From Actinoallomurus sp050942425 (lineage in GTDB: Bacteria > Actinomycetota > Actinomycetes > Streptosporangiales > Streptosporangiaceae), in contig NZ_CP192063.1 of NCBI RefSeq assembly GCF_050942425.1, forward strand, positions 248,001-312,000: DNA of 64,000 nt, written 5' to 3'. The position numbers and the translations under genes are program-made. The notes beneath the pieces were generated by a model. That model did no database searches and was not told the DNA's origin. It worked only from the letters and a program-made list of their open reading frames with translations. Below are positions 8,830-17,504 of this stretch, piece by piece. Every line of letters begins with the position of its first letter. Position 1 is the stretch's first letter.

Positions 8830-9840
8830 TCATAGGGGGAGTTCCCAGACGCGTACGGAGTCGACGTGGGCTGCGGCGATGACCACGGGACGGCTGCCGA
8901 GCTCGGTCAGGCGGACGCCGAACACCTCGCTGTCGTATTCGCGGAACGGCTCGCCGAGCAGTCGGCGCTCGGCCAGATCCCAGACACAGATCGTGCCGTT
9001 CTTGGCGCCGGTGACGGCGACCGGACGGCCCATCACCGAGCCCGTGTCCAGGCACGAGACGTCGCCACCGGGGAGGGCGAGCGGCTCGTCCCACTCACCG
9101 GTTTCGGGATCGCCCAGCAGCAGGCTCTGCCCGCCCGCCGCCACGACGCGCGTACCGCCGTCCACGGCCGCCAGGGCGAAGTCGGTCAGTGTCTCGTCGA
9201 GATCATCGAATTCTGCGAGGGAACATTGCTCATCGATGTCCCATACGAGCACCCCACCGTCGTGGCCGCCGGCCACCACGACCGGCCGATCCCCCAGCGT
9301 TCCCGCCGCGACGGCACTGCCGGCGCCTGACTGGGCGTACAACTCCTCGACCTGGATCTGGAAGTCATAGGCCGAAGGCCGATCGAGCCCCTCATCGCCG
9401 TCGTATTCGGCGACCGACGGGTCCCACAGTTGCACGTCCGTGCAGGACGAACCTCCGACGACGAGCATTGAGCGTCCCCCGAGGTCGGCCCTGGCCGTGG
9501 AGTCCACGCCGCCCTCCTGCGCGGTCAGCCGCACCTTGCCGGACTGGAGGTCCCACATGGCGAAGCCCTGGTGGTCTCCGCCACCGCCGATCACGATCCG
9601 GCCGTCCACGACCGCGGCGCCGAGCGCGGTGAGTTCGGTGTAGTCGCCGTCCCAGTCGACCCAGGGATTGTCGAGCGGGTACTCCGTCCACAGATCGGTC
9701 GCCGGGTCCCAGGTACAGGCATGGCGGCTGACGTCATGGGTGCCGACGAAGAGCAGCCGACCATCCAGGACGACGAGGTCGAAATCGTGGATCCTGCCGC
9801 GGGGAGGCGAGCTGACGATGATGGACCGGGCTGCGGGCAT
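8830..9840 (-). CDS. WD40-like beta-propeller protein
   Basis: The 336-residue protein is built of repeated blade-like units ending in hydrophobic-W-D/E turns: HACTWDPATDLW, GFAMWDLQSGKV, VQLWDPSV, GVLVWDI, TICVWDLAERR, VRVWELPL. That gives about seven blades separated by GGxxDG-type loops (for example VVAGGHDGGV). No signal peptide or fused catalytic domain is visible. Such propellers act as protein-interaction platforms. Its last 38 coding nucleotides are duplicated exactly at 10796-10833, evidence that a second copy once existed nearby. Confidence 0.8.
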   Translation of the reverse strand: MPAARSIIVSSPPRGRIHDFDLVVLDGRLLFVGTHDVSRHACTWDPATDLWTEYPLDNPWVDWDGDYTELTALGAAVVDGRIVIGGGGDHQGFAMWDLQSGKVRLTAQEGGVDSTARADLGGRSMLVVGGSSCTDVQLWDPSVAEYDGDEGLDRPSAYDFQIQVEELYAQSGAGSAVAAGTLGDRPVVVAGGHDGGVLVWDIDEQCSLAEFDDLDETLTDFALAAVDGGTRVVAAGGQSLLLGDPETGEWDEPLALPGGDVSCLDTGSVMGRPVAVTGAKNGTICVWDLAERRLLGEPFREYDSEVFGVRLTELGSRPVVIAAAHVDSVRVWELPL

Positions 9841-9920
9841 GCTCAGGAGCCTAGGGCGACGGCCGGTCTCGCAAGATCGATTTCCAGATGATCTCGGTCA
9901 TGGAGTAAGGGGCACGAACG

Positions 9921-10370
9921 TCACGGAGAGCGCAAGCCGGCAACGGTGGCCATGGCCCACGCCTTGACGCGATTCGGAAAGCCGACAGCGGGGAACGTGC
10001 CGTCTTGGGCGACGTCATTGATGGTGACGCTGAAGGCCGTAGGCGTCGGACCAAGGGCCGGCGCGACGGCCCCGATGTCGGGAAGCGCGACATGCCGGTT
10101 CTGGTGGGAGTTGGCGCGGCGCAAGCGTTCGGTCAGGGGCGTGACCGCGGTGAGGCCATCGTTGAGATAGGTGTGCAGGATCGCCCAGGGGCGGGCCCGG
10201 TGTGGTGCGGGCAGGCGGCTGGGGTGCTGGAGCAGGAAGCAGGCGGCGGTGACGCCGTGCAGGGGACCCCAGGGCGGGCGCCGAGAGTGGTCCAACGCGA
10301 GCACGACGTTGAAGAGGTCTTCGCACGAGTGGGGTCGCACGGGCGCTCCGCACTCGGGACAGCGCGTCAT
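9921..10370 (-). CDS. DUF5946-like protein
   Basis: The chosen start (MTRCPECGAPVRPHSCEDLF) gives 149 residues. An ATG at 10421 would add 17 residues and neither has a clear ribosome site. The sequence matches the DUF5946 pattern: an N-terminal CPxC knuckle with a further Cys (CxxCxxxxxxxxC), then LALDHSRRPPWGPLHGVTAACFLLQHPS. Function is unknown; the Cys cluster suggests metal binding. Confidence 0.75.
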   Translation of the reverse strand: MTRCPECGAPVRPHSCEDLFNVVLALDHSRRPPWGPLHGVTAACFLLQHPSRLPAPHRARPWAILHTYLNDGLTAVTPLTERLRRANSHQNRHVALPDIGAVAPALGPTPTAFSVTINDVAQDGTFPAVGFPNRVKAWAMATVAGLRSP

Positions 10371-10447
10371 GAGCACCAACGTATGGACTCCAGCCGGTGG
10401 AAGGTCAACCGCGCCGGACATCGCGGTACCCGCGTGTATGACGGGTC

Positions 10448-10744
10448 TCAGTGATCCGTCAACGGGGCGACTTCTCCCAGCGCCTCGACCAGTTGGGGCG
10501 GCAGCGGTATGGTCCCCGACCCGTCGGTGGCGACCACGACGTAGACGATGGAGCCGGTCGCGGTCGTCTCTCCGCCGTGCCGGAACGCGAAGCCGAGGGT
10601 GAAGCTCTTGCCGCCGATCCGGGCGGTGCTGACCAGGACCTCCGGCCGGTCGTGGTAGCGGATGGCGGCCGTCCAGTCCAGGTCGACGTGTGCATCGACA
10701 CCCATCTGCGGCCGCACCAGGATCACCTGGCGACACTCTGGCAC
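10448..10744 (-). pseudogene. N-terminally truncated hotdog thioesterase
   Basis: The 98-residue frame carries only the second half of an acyl-CoA thioesterase-like hotdog fold (AAIRYHDRPEVLVSTARIGGKSFTLGFAFRHGGETTATGSIVYVVV). The expected N-terminal part with the catalytic Asp/Glu helix is missing. Upstream DNA to the amidase encodes no matching sequence and contains a 38-nt duplicate of the propeller gene end, so the missing half was probably lost in a rearrangement. It may still be translated, but activity is unlikely. Confidence 0.65.
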
Positions 10745-10795
10745 AGAAGCCGATCAAGGCCCGTTTCTGTAGGGCTCGACGATCGCGGCTCGGAC

Positions 10796-10833
10796 GGGGA
10801 GTTCCCAGACGCGTACGGAGTCGACGTGGGCTG
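10796..10833. repeat. 38-nt exact copy of the 3' end of the propeller gene
   Basis: Identical to 8836-8873, which encodes the minus-strand tail VDSVRVWELP of the beta-propeller protein. After the repeat the two loci diverge completely. It looks like a scar of a lost paralog or an aborted duplication beside the truncated thioesterase. Confidence 0.8.
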
Positions 10834-10968
10834 TCCGTCGTGTCCTTCAGCGAGCCGCCGAAGCTATTGGCGCGAATTTGACCTTGCGCGATCTGCGGCG
10901 GAGATGTCCATCACGTTGTGTGAAACAGCATTTTATGGCCTATTCCAGAGGTCGGTACGGTCGGATTC

Positions 10969-12420
10969 ATGGAGTGGAATTTTCAGACGGCAGAAAAGCT
11001 CGCGGCTGCGTTGCGCGCCGGTGAAGTGACCTCGGCGGAACTGACCGACGAGGCGATCGCCCGTATCGAGCGGGACGACAAGACGATCAACGCGATCTGT
11101 GTGCCGGACTTCGACCGTGCGCGGGCCGCCGCGCGCGGTGCCGACCAGGCGCGCGCCCGCGGTGAGGACGGGCCGCTGCTCGGCATTCCGGTGACGGTCA
11201 AAGAGTCCTACAACGTCGCCGGGCTGCCCACGACCTGGGGCATGCCGCCGCACCGGAACTACATGCCGGCCGAGGACGCGGTGCAGGTGTCGCGACTCAA
11301 GGCCGCGGGCGCGGTGGTGCTCGGCAAGACCAATGTGCCGTTGGGGCTGCAGGATATACAGAGCTTCAACGAGATCTACGGCACCACCAATAACCCGTGG
11401 GATCACAGTCGTACGTCGGGTGGATCCTCCGGCGGGTCGGCGGCGGCCCTGGCGTCCGGGTTCGGCGCGCTGTCCATCGGCTCCGATCTTGCCGGCTCGC
11501 TGCGCACCCCCGCGCATTTCTGCGGCGTCTACGCGCACAAGCCGACGCTCGGGCTGGCGGCCAACCGCGGTATGGTCCCGCCGCCTGCGCCGGCATTGCC
11601 GGTCGACCTCGACCTCGCCGTCGTCGGTCCGATGGCGCGCACCGCCCGCGACCTCACGCTCCTGCTCGACGTCATGGCCGGACCGGACCCGCTGACGCTC
11701 GGCGTGGCGCACCGTTTGGCACTGCCGCCCGCCCGCCACGAGCGGCTCTGCGACTTTCGGGTCTTGGTCCTGGACGAGCATCCGCTCATTCCGACCGGGT
11801 CCGCCGTGCGGGCGGGCGTGAACCGGGTGGCCGCCGCGCTCGTCGACGGCGGTGCCCGCGTCGAACGGCACAGTCCGCTGCTGCCCGATCTGCCCGAAGC
11901 CGCGATGCTCTACATGCAGTTGCTGATTTCGGGTTCCGTTGCGCGTTTTCCCATTGAATCGTACGAGCAGCTGCGGACCCGCGTCGCCGGACTGAGCGCG
12001 GACGACCAGAGTCTTGACGCCGTGCGGCTGCGCGCCATGGTGTTCAGCCACCGCGACTGGATGGAGGCGAACAACCGCCGCGAGCTCCACCGCCACGGCT
12101 GGCGGCAGCTCTTCGCCGAGTTCGACGCCGTGGTGTGCCCGATCACGCCCACGCCCGCGTTCCCGCACGACCACAACCCCAATCCGTTGGAACGGCGCAT
12201 CGACATCGACGGCGTCGAGTACCCGTATTTCGACCAACTCGTCTGGGCCGGTCTGGCCACCATGCCCGGTCTGCCCGCCACCGCCATACCCACGGGCCGG
12301 TCCCCCGAGGGTCTGCCGGTCGGAGTGCAGCTCATCGGTCCGATGTTCGAGGACCGCACCCCGCTTCGGCTGGCCGAACTGCTCGAGCAGAAGATCGGCG
12401 GCTTCCAGGCACCGAAGTAG
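10969..12420 (+). CDS. Amidase (amidase-signature family)
   Basis: The 483-residue protein has a complete Ser-cisSer-Lys triad: Lys78 in IPVTVKES, the cis-Ser in RTSGGSSGGSAAALASG (about 154), and nucleophile Ser177 in GSDLAGSLRTPA. The family hydrolyses C-N bonds of amides; substrate cannot be read from sequence. The segment FAEFDAVVCPITPTPAF near the C-terminus is also typical. No neighbour suggests a pathway. A second, distant amidase lies at 42.9 kb. Confidence 0.9.
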   Translation: MEWNFQTAEKLAAALRAGEVTSAELTDEAIARIERDDKTINAICVPDFDRARAAARGADQARARGEDGPLLGIPVTVKESYNVAGLPTTWGMPPHRNYMPAEDAVQVSRLKAAGAVVLGKTNVPLGLQDIQSFNEIYGTTNNPWDHSRTSGGSSGGSAAALASGFGALSIGSDLAGSLRTPAHFCGVYAHKPTLGLAANRGMVPPPAPALPVDLDLAVVGPMARTARDLTLLLDVMAGPDPLTLGVAHRLALPPARHERLCDFRVLVLDEHPLIPTGSAVRAGVNRVAAALVDGGARVERHSPLLPDLPEAAMLYMQLLISGSVARFPIESYEQLRTRVAGLSADDQSLDAVRLRAMVFSHRDWMEANNRRELHRHGWRQLFAEFDAVVCPITPTPAFPHDHNPNPLERRIDIDGVEYPYFDQLVWAGLATMPGLPATAIPTGRSPEGLPVGVQLIGPMFEDRTPLRLAELLEQKIGGFQAPK

Positions 12421-12490
12421 GGCGGGCGGCTGCGGGCCTTCGAGGTCTTGGCGGCCTGTCCGTTCCGTTGCGGCGCCGGAAATGAATGAC

Positions 12491-12519
12491 GAGGGGCCCG
12501 GCTTGCGCGCGGGCCCCTC
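12491..12519. terminator. Hairpin between convergent amidase and clpB
   Basis: Perfect 10-bp stem GAGGGGCCCG / CGGGCCCCTC with a 9-nt loop, 16 nt beyond the clpB stop and 71 nt beyond the amidase stop. It probably ends the heat-shock operon and may serve both directions. Confidence 0.8.
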
Positions 12520-12534
12520 GATCAGGTGGAGCGG

Positions 12535-15123
12535 TCAGTTCACGGTGACGGCGGGCTTGACGGTCAACGTGTCGGCGCCCTCGTCCAGGTCGACGATGAC
12601 CTCGTCGCCGTCGCGGATGTCGCCGGCCAGCAGTTCCTTCGCCAGCTGGTCGCCGATCGCGCTCTGTACGAGGCGGCGGAGCGGGCGGGCGCCGTACGCC
12701 GGGTCGTAACCCGTGAGGGCGAGCCACTCGCTCGCTGCGTCGGTGACCGTCAGGGTCAGGCGACGGTCGGCGAGGCGGCGGGCCAGGCGGTCGATCTGCA
12801 GGTCGACGATCTTCGTGAGCTCCTCGGTCGACAGGGCGTCGAAGATGATGACGTCGTCGAGCCGGTTGAGGAACTCGGGCTTGAAGCTCGCCCGTACGGT
12901 GTTCAGGACGGCGTCGCGCTTGGCTCCGTTGTCCAGGGCCGGGTCGACCAGGAACTGGGAGCCGAGGTTCGACGTCATGATCAGGATCGTGTTGCGGAAG
13001 TCGACCGTACGGCCCTGGCCGTCGGTGAGCCGTCCGTCGTCGAGCACCTGCAGGAGGACGTCGAAGACCTCGGGGTGGGCCTTCTCGACCTCGTCCAGCA
13101 GGACGACGCAGTACGGGCGGCGGCGGACCGCCTCGGTGAGCTGGCCGCCCTCCTCGTACCCGACGTAGCCGGGAGGCGCGCCGACGAGGCGGGCGACCGA
13201 GTGCTTCTCGGCGTACTCGCTCATGTCGATGCGGACCATGGCCCGCTCGTCGTCGAACAGGAAGTCGGCGAGCGCCTTGGCAAGCTCGGTCTTCCCGACG
13301 CCGGTCGGGCCGAGGAACAGGAACGACCCGGTCGGCCGGTCGGGGTCGGAGACGCCCGCCCGCGCCCGGCGTACGGCGTCGGACACGGCGCGTACGGCGT
13401 CGGCCTGCCCGATGAGGCGGTTGCCGAGCTCGTCCTCCATGCGGAGCAGCTTGGTGGTCTCGCCTTCGAGGAGCCTGCCGACGGGGACGCCGGTCCACGA
13501 GGACACGACCTCGGCCACGTCGTCGGCGCCGACCTCCTCCTTGACCATGGTCTCGCGGGTCTCGGCGGCCTCGGACGCCTCGGCGAGCTGCTTGTCCAGC
13601 ACCGGGATCTCGCCGTACATCAGGCGGGCGGAGGTCTCCAGGTCGCCGTCGCGCTGGGCGCGTTCGGCCTGGCCGCGCAGGTCGTCGATGCGCTTCTTGA
13701 GCTCACCGACCTTGTTCAGCCCGGCCTTCTCCCGCTCCCAGCGGCCGACGAGGGCGTTGAGGTGCTCCTGCCTGTCGGCGAGCTCGGCGCGGAGGCGTTC
13801 GAGGCGGTGCTTGGACGCCTCGTCGGACTCCTTCTCGAGGGCCAGCTCCTCCATCTTGAGCCGATCGACGGAGCGCTGCAGTTCGTCGATCTCGACGGGC
13901 CGCGAGTCGATCTCCATGCGGAGCCGGGAGGCGGCCTCGTCGACCAGGTCGATGGCCTTGTCGGGCAGGAACCGGGCGGTGATGTACCGGTCGGAGAGCG
14001 CGGCGGCGGCGACGAGGGCGGCGTCGGAGATCTGCACCTGGTGGTGCGCCTCATACCGGCCCTTGAGTCCGCGCAGGATCGCGATGGTGTCCTCGACCGT
14101 CGGCTCGCCGACGAGGACCTGCTGGAAGCGCCGCTCCAGCGCCGGGTCCTTCTCGATCCGCTCGCGGTACTCGTCGAGCGTGGTCGCGCCGATCATCCGC
14201 AGCTCGCCGCGGGCCAGCATGGGCTTGAGCATGTTGCCCGCGTCCATGGCGCCCTCGGCCGCGCCCGCCCCGACGACGGTGTGCAGCTCGTCGATGAACG
14301 TGACGACTTGGCCGTCGCTCTGCTTGATCTCGTTCAGGACCGCCTTGAGGCGCTCCTCGAACTCGCCGCGGAACTTCGCGCCCGCGACCATGGCGCCCAG
14401 GTCGAGGGAGATGAGGCGCTTGTTCTTCAGCGTCTCCGGCACGTCACCGGCGACGATCCGCTGGGCCAGGCCCTCGACGACCGCCGTCTTGCCGACGCCG
14501 GGCTCGCCGATGAGGACCGGGTTGTTCTTCGTACGGCGCGACAGCACCTGGACGACGCGGCGGATCTCGGTGTCGCGGCCGATGACCGGGTCGAGCTTTC
14601 CGTCCCGGGCCTGCGCGGTCAGGTCGACGCCGTACTTCTCCAGCGCCTGGTAGGTCTCTTCGGGGTTCTCGCTGGTCACGCGGGCGTGACCGCGGACCTT
14701 CTCGAACGCCTCGAGCAGCGCGTCGGGCGTCGCGCCGTTCTCCCTGAGGAGGGTGGCGACGGGACCGCCGTCGGTGGCCAGGCCGACGAGCAGGTGCTCG
14801 GTGGAGACGTATTCGTCCTCGAGCTGCTTGGCCCGGTTGGCGGCGGTGTTCAGCACCTTGAGCAGCAGCCGGGAGGTGTCCGGCGCGTTGACGGTCGAGC
14901 CGGCGGCCTTCGGCAGCGCCGCGATCTGCTCCTCGGCTCGGCGCCGGATGGCCTGCGGGTCCGCGCCGACGGCCTCGAGCAGGGGCGCGGCGATGCCGTC
15001 GGCCTGGCCGAGCAGCGCGACCAGCAGGTGCACCGGCTCGACCTGGGGGTGGCCCTCCGTCGCGGCACGTCGTACCGCGACCGAGACGGCATCTTGGCTC
15101 TTCTGGGTCAGCTTGTAATCCAC
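12535..15123 (-). CDS. clpB: ClpB disaggregase
   Basis: The 862-residue protein has the full ClpB layout: a double Clp_N domain (1-145), AAA1 with Walker A GEPGVGKT (~205), the coiled-coil middle domain (~400-520), AAA2 with GPTGVGKT (~605), and the D2-small domain. It is an ATP-driven hexameric disaggregase that works with DnaK/DnaJ/GrpE. Its ATG abuts the hspR stop codon with no gap, so it is the fifth gene of the dnaK operon, coupled to its own repressor. Confidence 0.97.
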   Translation of the reverse strand: MDYKLTQKSQDAVSVAVRRAATEGHPQVEPVHLLVALLGQADGIAAPLLEAVGADPQAIRRRAEEQIAALPKAAGSTVNAPDTSRLLLKVLNTAANRAKQLEDEYVSTEHLLVGLATDGGPVATLLRENGATPDALLEAFEKVRGHARVTSENPEETYQALEKYGVDLTAQARDGKLDPVIGRDTEIRRVVQVLSRRTKNNPVLIGEPGVGKTAVVEGLAQRIVAGDVPETLKNKRLISLDLGAMVAGAKFRGEFEERLKAVLNEIKQSDGQVVTFIDELHTVVGAGAAEGAMDAGNMLKPMLARGELRMIGATTLDEYRERIEKDPALERRFQQVLVGEPTVEDTIAILRGLKGRYEAHHQVQISDAALVAAAALSDRYITARFLPDKAIDLVDEAASRLRMEIDSRPVEIDELQRSVDRLKMEELALEKESDEASKHRLERLRAELADRQEHLNALVGRWEREKAGLNKVGELKKRIDDLRGQAERAQRDGDLETSARLMYGEIPVLDKQLAEASEAAETRETMVKEEVGADDVAEVVSSWTGVPVGRLLEGETTKLLRMEDELGNRLIGQADAVRAVSDAVRRARAGVSDPDRPTGSFLFLGPTGVGKTELAKALADFLFDDERAMVRIDMSEYAEKHSVARLVGAPPGYVGYEEGGQLTEAVRRRPYCVVLLDEVEKAHPEVFDVLLQVLDDGRLTDGQGRTVDFRNTILIMTSNLGSQFLVDPALDNGAKRDAVLNTVRASFKPEFLNRLDDVIIFDALSTEELTKIVDLQIDRLARRLADRRLTLTVTDAASEWLALTGYDPAYGARPLRRLVQSAIGDQLAKELLAGDIRDGDEVIVDLDEGADTLTVKPAVTVN

Positions 15124-15564
15124 TTATTCCTCCCCCCGCGACCGCCACAGCACCACGCTGGTCTGCCGGATCGGCACCAGGTCGGCTCCAGTGTCGGAAC
15201 CGTGGGCGTTCTTCAGTTTTGCCAGCCGGGCGGCCACGGCGCGCGTGGACTCCAGCTCGTTGCTCAGCTCCTCGACCAGTGCGCGGAGGCGTGCCACCTC
15301 GGTGCGGAGCACGTCGGACTCGCGCTGGAGGTCGAGGATGTGCTTGATACCGGCGAGATTGATGCCCTCGTCCTGGGACAGCCGCTGGATCTCCCGCAGC
15401 AGGACGATGTCGCGCATGGAGTAGCGGCGCCCGCGTCCGGCCGTACGACCGGGGGACACCAGGCCCATCCGGTCGTACGTGCGGAGCGTCTGCGGGTGCA
15501 GCCCGGACAGCTGAGCCGCCACCGAGATGACGTAGACCGGACTGTCGTCGCCGAACGGGTCCAT
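15124..15564 (-). CDS. hspR: HspR, MerR-type heat-shock repressor
   Basis: The start at 15564 (MDPFGDDSPVYVISVAAQLSG) has an AGGAG site 8 nt upstream; a GTG three codons earlier would sit on that site. The product is 146 residues: a MerR-like HTH (SGLHPQTLRTYDRMGLVSPGRTAGRGRRYS) followed by a helical region. HspR binds HAIR sites with DnaK as co-repressor and represses dnaK and clpB. Two HAIR sites upstream of dnaK support autoregulation of the whole operon. Confidence 0.95.
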   Translation of the reverse strand: MDPFGDDSPVYVISVAAQLSGLHPQTLRTYDRMGLVSPGRTAGRGRRYSMRDIVLLREIQRLSQDEGINLAGIKHILDLQRESDVLRTEVARLRALVEELSNELESTRAVAARLAKLKNAHGSDTGADLVPIRQTSVVLWRSRGEE

Positions 15565-15569
15565 GACGA

Positions 15570-16730
15570 TCACTCCTCTCTCGCCATCCGCAGCAGCTCG
15601 CTGCGCAGGTCCTCACCGTTGGTGCTCGCGCGGATCTTCTCCAGTGCCTCTCGCGTGGTCTCGTCGACCTTCTGCGGCACCTGGACCTCGACGGTCACCA
15701 GCAGGTCGCCCTTGGTGCCGTCGCGGCGGGTCGCGCCCTTGCCGCGGACGCGGAAGGTGCGCCCGTTGGGGGTGCCGGCCGGGATCCGCAGGGTCACCGG
15801 CTGGCCGCCGAGGACCGGTGCCTTGATCTCCGCGCCGAGCGCCGCCTCGGGGAACGTCACCGGGACCAGCACGGTCAGGTTGTCGCCCGACCGGCCGAAC
15901 ACCTTGTGCCCCGTGACGTGCACGACGACGTAGAGGTCACCGCTGGGGCCGCCGTTCTCGCCCGGCGCGCCCTTGGCCTTGAGCCGGATCCGCTGCCCGT
16001 CGCCCACCCCGGCCGGGATGCGCGCCTGGATGGTCCGGGTGCTCTGCGCCCGCCCGCTGCCGTGGCAGGTGAGACACGGGTCGTCGACCACGAGGCCCCG
16101 CCCGTGGCACTCGTGGCAGGGCTCGGAGAAGGCGAACCCGCCCGCGTTGCGGCTCTCCTGCCCCGTGCCCTCACAGCGGGGGCACACCCGGGGCACCGTG
16201 CCGGCCTTGGCGCCGGTGCCCCGGCAGGTGGGACATGCCGCCTCGCTGGTCAGCCGCAGCGGCACCGTCTTGCCCTCCAAGGCCTCGCTGAACGTCAGCG
16301 TGACCTCGGACTCGACGTCGGTGCCCCGACGGGGACGCCGCGTGGTCGTCGTACGGCGACCCCCGAACAGCCCGCCGAACAGGTCGCCGATGCGCTCGCC
16401 GGTGCCGGTCGTGCCACCGGCCTGGCCGCCGAACAGGTCGCCCAGGTCGAAGCCGAAGCCGCCCTGCGCACCGCCGCCGGGGCGGCGGGCCCCGCCGAAC
16501 AGGCTGCGGGCCTCGTCGTACTCCTTACGGCGCTTCTCGTCGGACAGCACGTCGTAGGCCTCGGAGATCTCCTTGAACCTCTCCTCGGACTCGGCGTCGC
16601 CGCGGTTGGCGTCCGGGTGGTACTGCCGCGCCAGCTTGCGGTAGGACTTCTTGATCTCGTCCTGGGTTGCGGTCTTCGGAACACCGAGGACCTTGTAGTA
16701 GTCCTTCTCGAGAAAGTCCTTGGTGCTCAC
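15570..16730 (-). CDS. dnaJ: DnaJ co-chaperone
   Basis: The 386-residue protein has a J domain with HPD (residues ~38-40 in RQYHPDANRG), a Gly/Phe-rich linker (~75-130), and a zinc domain with four CxxCxGxG repeats (CPTCRGTG, CPRCEGTG, CHECHGRG, CLTCHGSG). The C-terminal substrate-binding domains follow. It stimulates DnaK ATPase and delivers substrates. Its stop is 5 nt before the hspR ATG, consistent with coupling. Confidence 0.97.
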   Translation of the reverse strand: MSTKDFLEKDYYKVLGVPKTATQDEIKKSYRKLARQYHPDANRGDAESEERFKEISEAYDVLSDEKRRKEYDEARSLFGGARRPGGGAQGGFGFDLGDLFGGQAGGTTGTGERIGDLFGGLFGGRRTTTTRRPRRGTDVESEVTLTFSEALEGKTVPLRLTSEAACPTCRGTGAKAGTVPRVCPRCEGTGQESRNAGGFAFSEPCHECHGRGLVVDDPCLTCHGSGRAQSTRTIQARIPAGVGDGQRIRLKAKGAPGENGGPSGDLYVVVHVTGHKVFGRSGDNLTVLVPVTFPEAALGAEIKAPVLGGQPVTLRIPAGTPNGRTFRVRGKGATRRDGTKGDLLVTVEVQVPQKVDETTREALEKIRASTNGEDLRSELLRMAREE

Positions 16731-16765
16731 CGGCGTCCCTTACCTCTTCCCTGTCGGTGTTCGTC

Positions 16766-17455
16766 TCAGTCGTCGTCGGCGCCGTCGACGCCGGACTCGG
16801 CCTCCGGCTTGTCACCGTCGGCCGTGCTCTCCGCCGTTGCCTTCGCCTCCGGCTCGGCCTGCGGACCGAGGTCCGCGGTCGGCTCGGCCACGGCGACCCG
16901 CGCGGGCCGGAGGGTCCGCTCGCCGATGCGGTACCCCGACTGCAGGATCTGAACGGCCGTCGGCTCCTCGACCTCATCGGAGTAGGAGTGCATCAGGGCC
17001 TCGTGGACGTTCGGGTCGAACGGCTCACCGGCCGTGCCGAACGACTCCAGGCCGAGCTTGCCGACGATGCCCTCGAGGGACTCGGCGATCTGCTTGAAAC
17101 CCCCGGTCAGCTCTTCGTGCTCCCGGGCCCGCCCGATGTCGTCGAGCACCGGCAGCAGCTCGCCGAGGACGTACGCCAGGGCCTGCTCGCGCACGGCCGC
17201 ACGGTCCCGGTCGACCCGCTTGCGGTAGTTGGAGTACTCCGCCTGCAGCCGCTGAAGGTCGGTCGTGCGCTCGGACAGCTCCTTCTTGAGCTTCGCGACC
17301 TCTTCTCCGTCCGTGCCGGAGGGCGCTTTCTCGGTGGGGGGCGTGGGAGCCGACTTCGCCGGCTCCCGCACCTCACCGGTCTTGGGATCGATGCGCCGCT
17401 TGTCGCGGATCACCGGGCCCTGGCGCTCCTCGGCGTCGTCACGACGCTCCGTCAC
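16766..17455 (-). CDS. grpE: GrpE nucleotide exchange factor
   Basis: The GTG start follows GAGGAGGAAGC. The 229-residue protein has a long acidic N-terminal extension, the GrpE coiled coil (LKKELSERTTDLQRLQAEYSNYRKRVDRDR) and the C-terminal beta domain (PFDPNVHEALMHSYSDEVEEPTAVQILQSGYRIGERTLRPARV). It exchanges ADP for ATP on DnaK. The acidic tail (after ~185) is of low complexity, as in other actinobacteria. Confidence 0.97.
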   Translation of the reverse strand: MTERRDDAEERQGPVIRDKRRIDPKTGEVREPAKSAPTPPTEKAPSGTDGEEVAKLKKELSERTTDLQRLQAEYSNYRKRVDRDRAAVREQALAYVLGELLPVLDDIGRAREHEELTGGFKQIAESLEGIVGKLGLESFGTAGEPFDPNVHEALMHSYSDEVEEPTAVQILQSGYRIGERTLRPARVAVAEPTADLGPQAEPEAKATAESTADGDKPEAESGVDGADDD

Positions 17456-17504
17456 GCTTCCTCCTCAAGTACCAGTTCGTCACGGTGTGGGGGGACGACC
17501 CCGG

